From positions 220,969 through 284,968 of the forward strand of contig NZ_NEQV01000006.1 of NCBI RefSeq assembly GCF_002799245.1: 64,000 bases of DNA. Reading direction: 5' to 3'. Shown here one piece after another: positions 16,782-25,248 of the stretch (within the stretch, counting starts at the first letter, position 1; each line of letters starts with the position of its first letter). The notes under the pieces were generated by a model that ran no database searches, was not told where the DNA came from, and saw only the letters and a list, made by a program, of their open reading frames with translations. Origin of the DNA: Stenotrophomonas maltophilia (GTDB lineage Bacteria > Pseudomonadota > Gammaproteobacteria > Xanthomonadales > Xanthomonadaceae). The position numbers were made by a program, and so were the translations under genes.

Positions 16782-17726
16782 TCAATAATGCAACAACAGC
16801 GAATTCACACGGGTGATGAGCGTGGCCAGATACTCCGCTGTGGCAATGTCCTTATTGCTCAGGCGCGCGGGACTGGCCTCGTAGAGCGACCCATCCGGCG
16901 CGGTGAAGAACGGCAGATTCCTTTCCATCAGGTCCTCTTTCATCGGACTTCGCTGCGGATACGAGCCATACATCATGATCGAGCCGGTATCCATGGCATA
17001 CGGTTGGCCGGGAGAAAAATGCTCAGGCCTGAGTGCCGCGATGACCAAGTTATAGGTACTGGCCGGATAGTTCTGCTTGATGTAATCGAGCGTATCCTGC
17101 CTTACCCTTACCCACCTGTCCCGACCGGGCCGTTGATGCTCATGTATCATGCCGACCACGTGCCCCAGCTCGTGAACCATCGAGCGAAGCGTGCAATCGG
17201 TGCTCAACGTCATTGTTGCCTGGTCCCCGTCGGCCGGGGCGCCTACCGATGCTGCGCAGCGGCTTGCGGAGTTGGCGACGACAATATCGGCCGAATTGAC
17301 ATTCGCTGTTTCCGTGAACTGCCAGCTTGTGGCCTCATTCCAGATTCCGGCACCCTGCCGCAGGAGATTCCGTACACTTGACGGAACCGCCGATTGGAAA
17401 GCATAGGTCAGGTTGGATTTTCTCCACAGGCGTGCGGTGCCGACCTGGGGCTCATCGATGGCATGATCTGAATGAGCGTGTGTGACAACATCCCCAATGC
17501 TGGTGACCTCCCCTGGGAATGCGAGCACATCATCCTGCAGAAAGACCACACCATCGCTCACTTCGGCGACGATCTGCTTTCCCTGATAGACGACCTGCCT
17601 CAACGAGGTGCCCTCCGACGCCATTCCACCGGCTGCTGGAAACAGCAACATCAAGGCGCTGTAGCGCGCGATCCCTCGTAGCCGTGATGGAAACAGGGAT
17701 TTCCGCAATGCATGCGTTGGTTTCAT
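16782..17726 (-). CDS. Secreted astacin-type (M12A) zinc metalloprotease
   Basis: A 314-residue protein with a signal peptide (hydrophobic residues 20-34), a propeptide-like segment to about residue 95 and an astacin catalytic domain. The zinc site is HELGHVVGMIHEHQR at 185-199 (H185, E186, H189, H195), and the Met-turn is SIMMYGS at 249-255. Y254-region and RLSNKDIATAEYL near the end match bacterial flavastacin-like enzymes. The gene is visibly lower in G+C and uses more A/T-ending codons than its neighbours, which suggests acquisition by transfer. It lies 9 bases after the gene for a small secreted protein, so the two form a cassette. The likely role is degradation of host, prey or matrix proteins. 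Confidence 0.9.
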   Translation of the reverse strand: MKPTHALRKSLFPSRLRGIARYSALMLLFPAAGGMASEGTSLRQVVYQGKQIVAEVSDGVVFLQDDVLAFPGEVTSIGDVVTHAHSDHAIDEPQVGTARLWRKSNLTYAFQSAVPSSVRNLLRQGAGIWNEATSWQFTETANVNSADIVVANSASRCAASVGAPADGDQATMTLSTDCTLRSMVHELGHVVGMIHEHQRPGRDRWVRVRQDTLDYIKQNYPASTYNLVIAALRPEHFSPGQPYAMDTGSIMMYGSYPQRSPMKEDLMERNLPFFTAPDGSLYEASPARLSNKDIATAEYLATLITRVNSLLLHY

Positions 17727-17735
17727 GGGTGCACC

Positions 17736-18104
17736 TCAGTAGCCCATGAGCCGGACTTCATCAAAGTCGTCGCACGGTGTTCCAAAATGATCCACCAGGG
17801 TCACTCTCTGCCCCGTGGTCTGCGCCAGCATCAACAGCGACAACAGGGAAGGGCCGGGCGAATCGTTCAAGTTATAACTGTGGTTGAGCATGAGCTCTCC
17901 CGTACGGTGATTGCTGTCGATATAGCTGACCATTACCGAATTTCCACCGTCGGGTCCCTTTTTGGCAACGACCCAACCCGCATGGATCTGCTTGATTGTC
18001 ACGTTGTTGGCGCAGACTGTGTTGGCAAATGCCGGGGCTGAGCCAATGCAGAAACCAACGGAAATCATGAAAGCAAGCAGACGGCGCGAAGTGCGGATGT
18101 TCAT
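17736..18104 (-). CDS. Small secreted protein with one cysteine pair
   Basis: A 122-residue precursor with signal peptide (cleavage after APAFA near residue 27), giving a mature protein of about 95 residues with two cysteines (C31 and C111) that could form a disulfide joining its ends. The pattern of beta-prone segments, then a helix (GPSLLSLLMLAQTTGQ) and a final strand-Cys-strand, recalls the OB-fold of AB5 toxin B subunits and related small secreted proteins; this is inference from pattern only. A GAGGGAG ribosome binding site precedes the start. It is co-directional with the astacin gene, 9 bases apart, and shares its low-G+C composition. Confidence 0.75.
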   Translation of the reverse strand: MNIRTSRRLLAFMISVGFCIGSAPAFANTVCANNVTIKQIHAGWVVAKKGPDGGNSVMVSYIDSNHRTGELMLNHSYNLNDSPGPSLLSLLMLAQTTGQRVTLVDHFGTPCDDFDEVRLMGY

Positions 18105-18394
18105 GGCAATACTCCCTCAAGGTCTTGGATGGACTACGGAGTTGAATGAGCCTTCGGCATGAGTGCGATGACTCAAGTGCGAGACTGACGTCCGTGGGTG
18201 CTTTCCTTCCTCGACTTGCCTCGATGCGTGACAGCGTTTGCAATCGCTATGCGATGAGGTAGGCGAAAGATTCGCCAGCCATGGTGATTACGACGCCGCT
18301 GTTTTGCTGTTAACGACAGGCATTCGGATTTTTCCTATCCACATGCCAGGACGCCGCCATGCCTGTCTGGGCCGGGAACCGGCCACAGGCCGGG
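18105..18394. other. Promoter-containing intergenic region of the secreted protease cassette
   Basis: About 290 bases of mixed composition between the small secreted protein and the repeat array. It should hold the promoter of the minus-strand cassette, but no clear -35/-10 pair stands out. Open frames here and in the array lack coding character. Confidence 0.5.
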
Positions 18395-19017
18395 CCCCCG
18401 GTAGCAGCCAACCTTGGTTGGCACAGGGGAAACCCAGCGCCGACCAAGGTCGGCATCTACCAAGGCACCGCCGCTGGACATGCAGTAGATCCACGCCATG
18501 CGTGGATGCGCCGGGGATCCTGACGGGGGTCAGAGCCCTTTCCTGCGGAAAGGGATCCGACCCCGGGGGCCCAGGGCGCCGCCGCCGGACATGCAGTGGA
18601 TCCACGCCATGCGTGGATGCGCCGGGGATCCTGACGGGGGCCAGAGCCCTTTCCTGCGGAAAGGGATCCGACCCCGGGGGGCCCAGGGCACCGCCGCTGG
18701 ACATGCAGTAGATCCACGCCATGCGTGGATGCGCCGGGGATCCTGACGGGGGCCAGAGCCCTTTCCTGCGGAAAGGGATCCGACCCCGGGGGCCCAGGGC
18801 GCCGCCGCCGGACATGCAGTGGATCCACGCCATGCGTGGATGCGCCGGGGATCCTGACGGGGGTCAGAGCCTTTTCCTGCGGAAAGGGATCCGACCCCGG
18901 GGGGCCCAGGGCACCGCCGCTGGACATGCAGTAGATCCACGCCATGCGTGGATGCGTCGGGGATCCTGACGTAGGTCGGAGCCCTTTCCTGCGGAAAGGG
19001 ATCCGACCCCGGGGGCC
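18395..19017. repeat. Tandem REP array, five units of 111/112 bp with alternating subtypes
   Basis: Units starting near 18488, 18599, 18711, 18822 and 18934 each contain GATCCACGCCATGCGTGGATGCG, a GGGATCCTGACGGG linker and a GTCAGAGCCCTTTCC/GGAAAGGGATCCGACCCC hairpin. Spacing alternates 111, 112, 111, 112. Units 1, 3 and 5 carry CGCTGGACATGCAGTA while units 2 and 4 carry CGCCGGACATGCAGTG, so the real repeat is a 223-bp dimer. GCCAACC/GGTTGGC and GCCGACC/GGTCGGC hairpins precede it at 18405-18460. Confidence 0.92.
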
Positions 19018-19365
19018 TCAGTGGCTGGCCCTGTCGCGATTCCAGCCGCGGTGCTTGATGTCCAGGTGCAGGCTGTACAGCGCGGTGAACGCCGGGAACA
19101 GGTTCTGCAGCACGCCCACCGAGTCCTGCTTGGCCGAGAACAGGAAATAGCTCAGCGTCATCAGGCTGCCGACCACGCTCATGTACCAGAACAGGCGCGG
19201 GATGACCGGCTTGCCGGCGCGCTTGGAGGCGATGAACTGGACCAGCCAGCGGCCACCGAACATCAGCGCGCCGGTGTAGCCGATCAGCTTCCAGCCGGTC
19301 ACGTGCAGGCCGGTCCAGTACAGCCAGGTCAGTGGCTGATCGAGCCAGTGCAGTTCCAGGCCCAT
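19018..19365 (-). CDS. Lipid-A-disaccharide synthase N-terminal domain (LABN) membrane protein
   Basis: A 115-residue integral membrane protein with three to four hydrophobic segments and the LABN core (GWKLIGYTGALMFGGRWLVQFIASKRAGKPVIPRLFW). Free-standing LABN proteins are usually encoded beside DPM1-type glycosyltransferases and are thought to help handle lipid-linked sugars for lipid A or LPS. The glycosyltransferase stop codon overlaps the ATG by one base; a GTG one codon earlier (19368) would overlap by four. It is the last gene of the epimerase-GT2-LABN operon. Confidence 0.88.
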   Translation of the reverse strand: MGLELHWLDQPLTWLYWTGLHVTGWKLIGYTGALMFGGRWLVQFIASKRAGKPVIPRLFWYMSVVGSLMTLSYFLFSAKQDSVGVLQNLFPAFTALYSLHLDIKHRGWNRDRASH

Positions 19366-20087
19366 CACCGCTCTTCCACCGTGGTGCGCTTGCTGCGGGT
19401 GATCAGCCAGGCCACGCCGCGCAGATCGCGGATGCCGACCAGCGCGCGGCCGAGGTTGTTGTACTTGGACACGCCGGCGGTACGGTGGCGGTGGTTGACC
19501 GGCACGCTGGTGGTCTTCCAGCCGGCACGCTGCATCAGCGCCGGCAGGTAGCGGTGCATGTGGTCGAAGTACGGCAGGTCCAGGAACGCGCTGCGTTCGA
19601 ACAGCTTGATGCCGCAGCCGGTGTCGGGCGTGTCATCGCGCAGCATGCGCGCACGGATGCGGTTGGCCCAGCGGCTGGCCCAGCGCTTGCTGCCGCTGTC
19701 CTGGCGGTTGACGCGCCAGCCGGCGAACAGCTTCACCTGTGCCTCGGCCGCGTCGCGTGCGGCGAGCAGCTTGGGGATATCGGCCGGATCGTTCTGGCCA
19801 TCGCCATCCAGGGTGGCGATCCACGGCGCCCGCGCATGCTTGACGCCGGTGCGCACGGCGGTGCTCTGCCCGCTCTGGTTTACATGGTGCAGCACGCGCA
19901 GTTCCGGCGTGGTGGCCTTCAGGCCCTGCAGCACGGCCAGGGTGTCATCGCGCGAGTGATCGTCGATGTAGACGATTTCGAACGGCAGCCGGCCGCGCAG
20001 CGCAGCGGTGATTTCGGCGACCAGCGGGGCGACGTTGTCGCGCTCGTTGAATACGGGGACGACAACGGAAAGCTCGGGTTGGCTCAT
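19365..20087 (-). CDS. Family 2 glycosyltransferase, dolichol-phosphate-mannose-synthase type
   Basis: A 240-residue GT2 enzyme starting MSQPELSVVVPVFNERDNV, with the catalytic acidic motif LDGDGQNDP and TGCGIKLFERSAF, typical of enzymes that load a sugar from a nucleotide donor onto undecaprenyl phosphate. There is no C-terminal membrane tail; the adjacent LABN protein may anchor it. The start at 20087 was preferred to 20111 because the GT2 fold begins there. Neighbours suggest the sugar is a hexuronic acid delivered by the upstream epimerase. Confidence 0.9.
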   Translation of the reverse strand: MSQPELSVVVPVFNERDNVAPLVAEITAALRGRLPFEIVYIDDHSRDDTLAVLQGLKATTPELRVLHHVNQSGQSTAVRTGVKHARAPWIATLDGDGQNDPADIPKLLAARDAAEAQVKLFAGWRVNRQDSGSKRWASRWANRIRARMLRDDTPDTGCGIKLFERSAFLDLPYFDHMHRYLPALMQRAGWKTTSVPVNHRHRTAGVSKYNNLGRALVGIRDLRGVAWLITRSKRTTVEER

Positions 20088-20175
20088 GGGGGACTCGGCC
20101 AAGGGGGACAAAGACCGCGCATTCTCCGCAGCCGAGGTTATCCGAAGATGAACCCGGCCGCGTGAGGATCACTGC

Positions 20176-21141
20176 TCAAGCGCGGTCACCAAAATACTCG
20201 CGGCACCATTCCACGACGGGGGGCAGCCCCTCCTCGATCGGGGTCACCGCATCGAAGCCGAAGGCATCATGCGCGCGCCGGGTGTCGGCCATCGTGCGCA
20301 CCATGTCGCCGGGCTGCATGGGCTTGTAGACCTTCTGCGCGGGGCGGCCGGCGGCCTGCTCGATCACGCCGATGAAGCGCTCCAGCTCGACCGGCGTATG
20401 GTTGCCGAGGTTGAACACCCGGTGCGGCACCGGGCCGTCGGCCGGATGCGCGAGCGCGCCGAGGATACCCGACACGATGTCGGAGACATGTGTGAAATCG
20501 CGCTGCATGCGGCCTTCGTTGAACACCTCGATCGGCCGCCCGGCCAGCACCGCGCGGGAAAACAGCAGCGGTGCCATATCCGGCCGGCCCCACGGGCCGT
20601 ACACGGTGAAGAAACGCAGGCCGGTGGCGTGCAGGCCGTACAGCTGGGCGTAGGTGTAGGCCATCAGCTCATTGGCCGCCTTGGTCGCCGCGTACAGCGA
20701 GCGCGGCTGGTCCACGCGCTGGTCCTCGGAGAACGGCGGCGTGGCCGAATCGCCGTAGACCGAACTGCTGGAGGCATACACCAGGTGCTGCACGCCACGG
20801 TGGCGGCACAGCTCGAGCATGTTGACGAAGCCGACCAGGTTGCTGTCGACGTAGGCGTGCGGGTTTTCCAGCGAATAGCGCACGCCGGCCTGTGCGGCCA
20901 GATGGATCACCGCGCTCGGCTTCACTTCGTCGAACAGTGCCGCCAGGCCTTCGCGGTCGGTCAGGTCGAGCGTGCGCAGGTCCAGCGCCGGGCACAGCGC
21001 GGCCACGCGGTCGCGCTTGATCTGCGGGTCGTAGTAGTCGTTGAAGTTGTCCAGGCCGACCACGCGCTGGCCTGCCTCCAGCAGCGCGCGGGCGGTGTAG
21101 GCACCGATGAAGCCGGCAGCGCCGGTAAGCAGGATGGTCAT
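20176..21141 (-). CDS. NAD-dependent sugar epimerase, UDP-glucuronate 4-epimerase type
   Basis: A 321-residue extended-SDR enzyme. The NAD motif TGAAGFIG lies at residues 6-13, followed by the catalytic SSSSVYG with Y-x3-K in SLYAATKAANELM. GLRFFTVYGPWGRPDMA is the hallmark of UDP-glucuronate 4-epimerases, which make UDP-galacturonate. It heads a three-gene operon with a DPM1-like transferase 88 bases on and a LABN protein. This suggests a route UDP-GlcA to UDP-GalA to undecaprenyl-phosphate-GalA for LPS decoration. A UDP-glucose or GDP-sugar substrate cannot be excluded. Confidence 0.88.
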   Translation of the reverse strand: MTILLTGAAGFIGAYTARALLEAGQRVVGLDNFNDYYDPQIKRDRVAALCPALDLRTLDLTDREGLAALFDEVKPSAVIHLAAQAGVRYSLENPHAYVDSNLVGFVNMLELCRHRGVQHLVYASSSSVYGDSATPPFSEDQRVDQPRSLYAATKAANELMAYTYAQLYGLHATGLRFFTVYGPWGRPDMAPLLFSRAVLAGRPIEVFNEGRMQRDFTHVSDIVSGILGALAHPADGPVPHRVFNLGNHTPVELERFIGVIEQAAGRPAQKVYKPMQPGDMVRTMADTRRAHDAFGFDAVTPIEEGLPPVVEWCREYFGDRA

Positions 21142-21191
21142 TGCAGTTGCCTGGAGATCAATGAGTACAGGTGCAGAGGATACGCTGAGGC

Positions 21192-21926
21192 TCAGAACAG
21201 CCCGAAACGCTTCCTGGCCACGTTGGTGCGGCCGGGTTCGATCACATCCTGGATCTTCTTCGCATCGAAGCGGTCGAGCAGTGCCTCGGCGCCCTTCTTC
21301 AGCTTCAGGTCCATCTCTTCCGGGTACAGCGGAACCAGGGTCATGAAGCTGATGGTCTTGCCGTCGTCCAGGTCCAGCGTGGCGAACGCTTCCGGGGCGG
21401 TCACCGGCGGCAGCACGATGGCGCCGTCGAAGCCCACGCCCGGCGCGTAGGGCTCGCTGGGATGGCCGTTGGGAACGGTGTGGCCGAAGCCCAGCCAGGT
21501 GTCGTATTCGTGCGGCAACCGCGCCATGCTCTTCAGCAGGCGCACCGGCCAGTAGTTGCGCTCGTCCTCGAAGGCATCCTGCGAGATCGGCCAGTCGGCC
21601 GGCAGGGTCACCATCAGCTCCATGTAGCGCGGCACGTCCGCATCCACCTCGGCGGGCAGGGTCATCGGCAGGTCGCTCATGCCGGAGGTCACCAGCCGCA
21701 GATACGGGAACGCGTCATTGGCCGGCACCACGTGCACGTCGATGTGCACCAGGTCGGAGATGAGCTCGTGCAGGACGGTCTCGACCGGCCCGAGATGACG
21801 CGTGATATGGGCGCTGATCGCCTCGATATGCTGCTCTTCGCCGATGGCGAGCACAAAGTCCTTTTCGCGGCGATGGACCAGGATCGGGCTGCCGCCCGGG
21901 CTGACGTCGTCGTGTTCGTTGCTCAT
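21192..21926 (-). CDS. Suppressor-of-fused (SUFU) domain protein
   Basis: A 244-residue soluble protein starting MSNEHDDVSPGGSPILVHRREKDF, with the bacterial SUFU domain over about 40-200 (ISDLVHIDVHVVPANDAFPYLRLVTSGMSD..., GHTVPNG). Bacterial SUFU proteins are often immunity- or housekeeping-like single-domain proteins; the function is unknown. The start is set by an AGGGAGCAGGAC leader. The gene lies alone between the epimerase operon and parB on the same strand. Confidence 0.85.
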   Translation of the reverse strand: MSNEHDDVSPGGSPILVHRREKDFVLAIGEEQHIEAISAHITRHLGPVETVLHELISDLVHIDVHVVPANDAFPYLRLVTSGMSDLPMTLPAEVDADVPRYMELMVTLPADWPISQDAFEDERNYWPVRLLKSMARLPHEYDTWLGFGHTVPNGHPSEPYAPGVGFDGAIVLPPVTAPEAFATLDLDDGKTISFMTLVPLYPEEMDLKLKKGAEALLDRFDAKKIQDVIEPGRTNVARKRFGLF

Positions 21927-22053
21927 GTCCTGCTCCCTGGATGAGGCCACGGACCGGAGAGCAGTGCATCCCCCGGCGCGCGCGGCGGTGCGTTCCCTGG
22001 CATTGAAGGGACGCGGCAGGAACAGGCCACACCCCCCTGGCGCTGCGCCGGGC

Positions 22054-22977
22054 TCAGCCCTGGCGCGTACGCAGTTTTTCCAGCACGCCGTCCAGGGTAT
22101 CCAGGTCGGTGTAATGGATGATCAGCTTGCCCTTGCCGCCCCGGCCGTGGCTGATCGCCACCTTGGCACCCAGCGCTTCGGACAGTTCGGTTTCCAGCGA
22201 GGCGATGTCGGCCTGCTGCACCTTCGGCGTGGCCACCGGGCGGTTGCTCGGCACCTTGCCGGCAGCGAAGGCCTGCGCACGGCGCTCGACCTCGCGCACC
22301 GACCAGCCTTCATCGGCCGCTTCCTGCGCCAGCTTGCCGGCCAGTTCAGGGGCCAGGGTCAGCAGCGCGCGGGCGTGGCCCATTTCCAGGCGGCGGGTTT
22401 CCAGCAGCAGGCGGATCGCCACCGGCAGCTCCAGCAGGCGCAGCAGGTTGGACACCGCCGCGCGCGAGCGGCCGACGGCCTCGGCAGCCTCGGCATGGGT
22501 CAGGGTGAACTCGCTGATCAGGCGCTGCAGCGCCTCGGCCTCTTCCAGCGGGTTGAGGTCTTCGCGCTGGATGTTCTCGATCAGCGCCATCGCGATGACG
22601 GTGCGGTCTTCCAGCTCGCGCACCACCACCGGCACTTCGTCCAGGCCGGCCAGCTGCGATGCGCGCCAGCGGCGCTCACCGGCGACGATTTCGTAGTTGC
22701 CCGCCGGCAGCTGGCGCACCAGGATCGGCTGGATCACGCCCTGCGACCTGATCGAGTCGGCCAGCTCGGAGAGCTTGCCCTCGTCCATCTCGCGGCGCGG
22801 CTGGTACTTGCCCGGCTGCAGCTGGCCCACGGCCAGCTTGCGCAGCACTTCACCCGGCAGCGGCTCGATCACCGCGGTGGTGGCCTGCACCTGGCTGGCC
22901 GCCCCCTTCGGGCCCAGCAGCGCATCCAGGCCACGGCCGAGGCCCCGCTTCTTGGCTGCCGGCTTGCTGCTGGTCAT
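22054..22977 (-). CDS. parB: Chromosome-partitioning protein ParB (Spo0J)
   Basis: A 307-residue CTP-dependent DNA clamp that loads at parS and spreads to form the segregation complex. The N-terminal KKRGLGRGLDALLG interacts with ParA, the GERRWRASQLAGL box binds CTP, and ENIQREDLNPLEEAEA with the HTH follows (THAEAAEAVGRSRAAVSNLLRLL). The C-terminal dimerisation domain ends LEKLRTRQG. The start overlaps the parA stop codon (TGATG). I saw no parS consensus in this window. Confidence 0.97.
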   Translation of the reverse strand: MTSSKPAAKKRGLGRGLDALLGPKGAASQVQATTAVIEPLPGEVLRKLAVGQLQPGKYQPRREMDEGKLSELADSIRSQGVIQPILVRQLPAGNYEIVAGERRWRASQLAGLDEVPVVVRELEDRTVIAMALIENIQREDLNPLEEAEALQRLISEFTLTHAEAAEAVGRSRAAVSNLLRLLELPVAIRLLLETRRLEMGHARALLTLAPELAGKLAQEAADEGWSVREVERRAQAFAAGKVPSNRPVATPKVQQADIASLETELSEALGAKVAISHGRGGKGKLIIHYTDLDTLDGVLEKLRTRQG

Positions 22978-23774
22978 CAGACGGTCTCCACGGCCTTGGC
23001 GGCCTTGTTGCGTTCGTTGTTGCGGCGGATGATCTCGCCCGCCAGGCCCAGGTAGGCCACGCCACCGCGCGAGGCACGGTCGTAGCCGACGATGCTCTGG
23101 CCATGGCTCGGCGCCTCGGCCAGGCGCACGTTGCGCGGCACGATGGTGCGGAACACGCGGTCGCCGAAGTGCTCGGTGAGCTCGGCCGACACCGCGTTGG
23201 CCAGGTTGTTGCGCACGTCGAACATGGTGCGCAGCACGCCTTCGATCTCCAGCGCCGGGTTGAGGTTGGCACGCAGCGCTTCGATGGTCTCCACCAGCGC
23301 GCTCAGGCCTTCCAGCGCGTAGTACTCGCACTGCATCGGCACGATCACCGAATCGGCGGCGGCCAGCGCGTTGAGCGTCAGCAGCGACAACGCCGGCGGG
23401 CAGTCGATCAGGATGTAGTCGTACTCGTCGCGGATCGGTGCCAGCGCACGCTTCAGCCGCTGCTCGCGCTCGCTCTGCGCCATCAGCTGGATCTCGGCTG
23501 CGGTCAGATCGATGTTGCCGGGCAGCAGGTCGTAGCCTTCGGCGGTCTGCACGCGCACATCGGCGGCGCTGGACTCGCCCAGCAGCAGATCATAGGTGGA
23601 GGAGACCAGCTCACGCTTGTCCACGCCACTGCCCATGGTCGCGTTGCCCTGCGAATCCAGGTCGACCAACAGCACGCGCTTGGGTGCGTTGGCCAGGGAA
23701 GCGGCCAGGTTGACGGCGGTCGTGGTCTTGCCGACGCCACCCTTCTGGTTGGCGATGGCGATGATGCGGGCCAT
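22977..23774 (-). CDS. parA: Chromosome-partitioning ATPase ParA (Soj)
   Basis: A 265-residue deviant Walker-A ATPase that binds nucleoid DNA and moves ParB-parS complexes. It starts MARIIAIANQKGGVGKTTTAVNLA, with the signature lysine in KGGVGKTT, Walker A' VDLDSQGNATMG and Walker B DYILIDCPPAL. The 31 codons upstream in the same frame are non-conserved, so the start at 23774 is firm. It is coupled to parB and preceded by rsmG on the same strand, the order seen near oriC in many gammaproteobacteria. Confidence 0.97.
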   Translation of the reverse strand: MARIIAIANQKGGVGKTTTAVNLAASLANAPKRVLLVDLDSQGNATMGSGVDKRELVSSTYDLLLGESSAADVRVQTAEGYDLLPGNIDLTAAEIQLMAQSEREQRLKRALAPIRDEYDYILIDCPPALSLLTLNALAAADSVIVPMQCEYYALEGLSALVETIEALRANLNPALEIEGVLRTMFDVRNNLANAVSAELTEHFGDRVFRTIVPRNVRLAEAPSHGQSIVGYDRASRGGVAYLGLAGEIIRRNNERNKAAKAVETV

Positions 23775-23886
23775 GCGGGTGTGCCTCGTCGACGTGTGCT
23801 GGGACCGGTCATTATGCGTACAACCGGCCCCTTGCGGAAATCGTGAATCGCCAACCCGTTGTTCCACAAAGGGCTGGCGGCGGGAA

Positions 23887-24525
23887 TCAGGGACCTGTAA
23901 CAGTGACCAGATGGCGTTCGCCGGCCAGGCCGGGCACGCTCAGCGGGGTCACCTCACGCACCTGCCAGCCAGCCGGCAGGTCCGCGATCTCTTCATGCGG
24001 GTAGACGCCCTTCATGGCCAGCAACACGCCACCGGGGCGCAGCAGGTGGCCACCGACGCGGACGATGCCGGCCAGGGTGTCCATCGCGCGCGCGGTCAGC
24101 TGGTCGTAGCGGCCGGCCTCGTCCAGCGCCTCGGCGCGCGATTCGGCCACGCGGGCATTGTCCAGGCCGAGCTGGCGCACGGCCTCGCGCATGAAGCGCG
24201 CCTTCTTGCCGTTGCTCTCGACCAGGGTGACCCGCAGGCCCGGGCAGGCGATCGCCAGCGGGATGCCGGGCAGCCCGGGGCCAGTGCCAAGATCGGCCAG
24301 GCTGCCATCGGCCACGAACGGCTGCATCGCCAGCGAGTCGAGCAGGTGGCGGGTGACCATCTCCTGCGGGTCGCGGATGGCGGTGAGGTTGTAGGTGCCG
24401 TTCCAGCGGTGCAGCAGGGCCAGATAGCGCAGCAGCGGCGGCGCCAGCGCGGCGTCCAGGCCCATGCTGGCCAGGCCCTGTTCCAGCGTGGCAGCCACGC
24501 TGGCGGGAAGTGGGTGTTCGCTCAT
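23887..24525 (-). CDS. rsmG: 16S rRNA (guanine527-N7)-methyltransferase
   Basis: A 212-residue SAM-dependent methyltransferase (GidB) modifying G527 of 16S rRNA; loss gives low-level streptomycin resistance in other bacteria. The SAM motif [14 protein letters not shown] is followed by [21 protein letters not shown], and RHLLDSLA upstream is also typical. The start MSEHPLPAS is preferred over a GTG 27 bases upstream on family length. It sits upstream of parA on the same strand. Confidence 0.96.
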   Translation of the reverse strand: MSEHPLPASVAATLEQGLASMGLDAALAPPLLRYLALLHRWNGTYNLTAIRDPQEMVTRHLLDSLAMQPFVADGSLADLGTGPGLPGIPLAIACPGLRVTLVESNGKKARFMREAVRQLGLDNARVAESRAEALDEAGRYDQLTARAMDTLAGIVRVGGHLLRPGGVLLAMKGVYPHEEIADLPAGWQVREVTPLSVPGLAGERHLVTVTGP

Positions 24526-24564
24526 GCCGACATTATCGCCGGTTTTGCGCACTGATTCGCCGCT

Positions 24565-25164
24565 TCAGTGTGGATACCAGGCCAATGCGGCGCGGAACTG
24601 GCCCGTGGCCTGCCATTCGTGCAGGTGCCAGCGCGCGGCCTCGCCCAGTTCCGGGTCGCACCAGCGCAGGTGCAGGGCGCCATCGGCCCCCGGCGCCAGC
24701 TGCAGGCGGTGCAGGCCGAACGAGATGCCCTGCCCGTGCGCCTTCAGAATGGCCTCCTTGATGCACCAGACACGGAAGAACCAGTGCTCGCGACCGGTCT
24801 CGTCCAGGCTTTCCAGCCAGGCCACCTCCTCGGGGTGGAAGAAGCGCTGCACGATCTCCAGCAGACGGGCCCGCGGCCGCAGCAGCTCCAGGTCCACGCC
24901 CAGCCGCACGCCTTCGCCCAGTGCCACCAGCAGCACCTCGCCGCTGTGGCTCCAGCCGGTGCCGTAGTGGGCCAGCGCGCCGCTCAGCTCCGGCCGGCCC
25001 TTGTCATCGCGGACCAGCGGCAGCGTCTCCGGGTCGGCGCCCAATGCCTGCGCCAGCACCTGCCGCGCCTGCGGTTCACCACGCTGGCCCGGCACGTGCG
25101 GGCGCCGCCAGACCGTCACCGGACCGAAGCGCCAAGGGCCGTCGAGGGTGACTGGCAGGCTCAT
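24565..25164 (-). CDS. 4'-phosphopantetheinyl transferase (Sfp/AcpT type)
   Basis: A 199-residue enzyme that moves phosphopantetheine from CoA to a serine of carrier proteins. The magnesium and CoA motifs are GVDLELLRPR and FRVWCIKEAILKAHGQG (the WxxKEAxxKxxG signature). Sfp-type enzymes usually serve non-ribosomal peptide or polyketide carriers, or a second fatty-acid carrier. No carrier-protein gene is present in the window, so the partner is elsewhere. A GTG nine codons upstream (25191) is an alternative start. Confidence 0.9.
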   Translation of the reverse strand: MSLPVTLDGPWRFGPVTVWRRPHVPGQRGEPQARQVLAQALGADPETLPLVRDDKGRPELSGALAHYGTGWSHSGEVLLVALGEGVRLGVDLELLRPRARLLEIVQRFFHPEEVAWLESLDETGREHWFFRVWCIKEAILKAHGQGISFGLHRLQLAPGADGALHLRWCDPELGEAARWHLHEWQATGQFRAALAWYPH

Positions 25165-25248
25165 CCGCACGCGCCCATCACGCAATTCCACGACGGGTTC
25201 ACAGCCCTGCGCGTCAACTGGTCACAGTTCCCCACCGGAGTATCGATC

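Noticed and set aside
18238..18969. Apparent coding frames in the repeat array
   Set aside because: All are translations of the palindromic repeat units with periodic peptides; no ribosome binding sites or conserved domains.
23845..23875. parS site near parAB (GTTGTTCCACAAAG)
   Set aside because: It lacks the CACGTG centre and symmetry of the parS 16-mer; no other candidate seen in the window.
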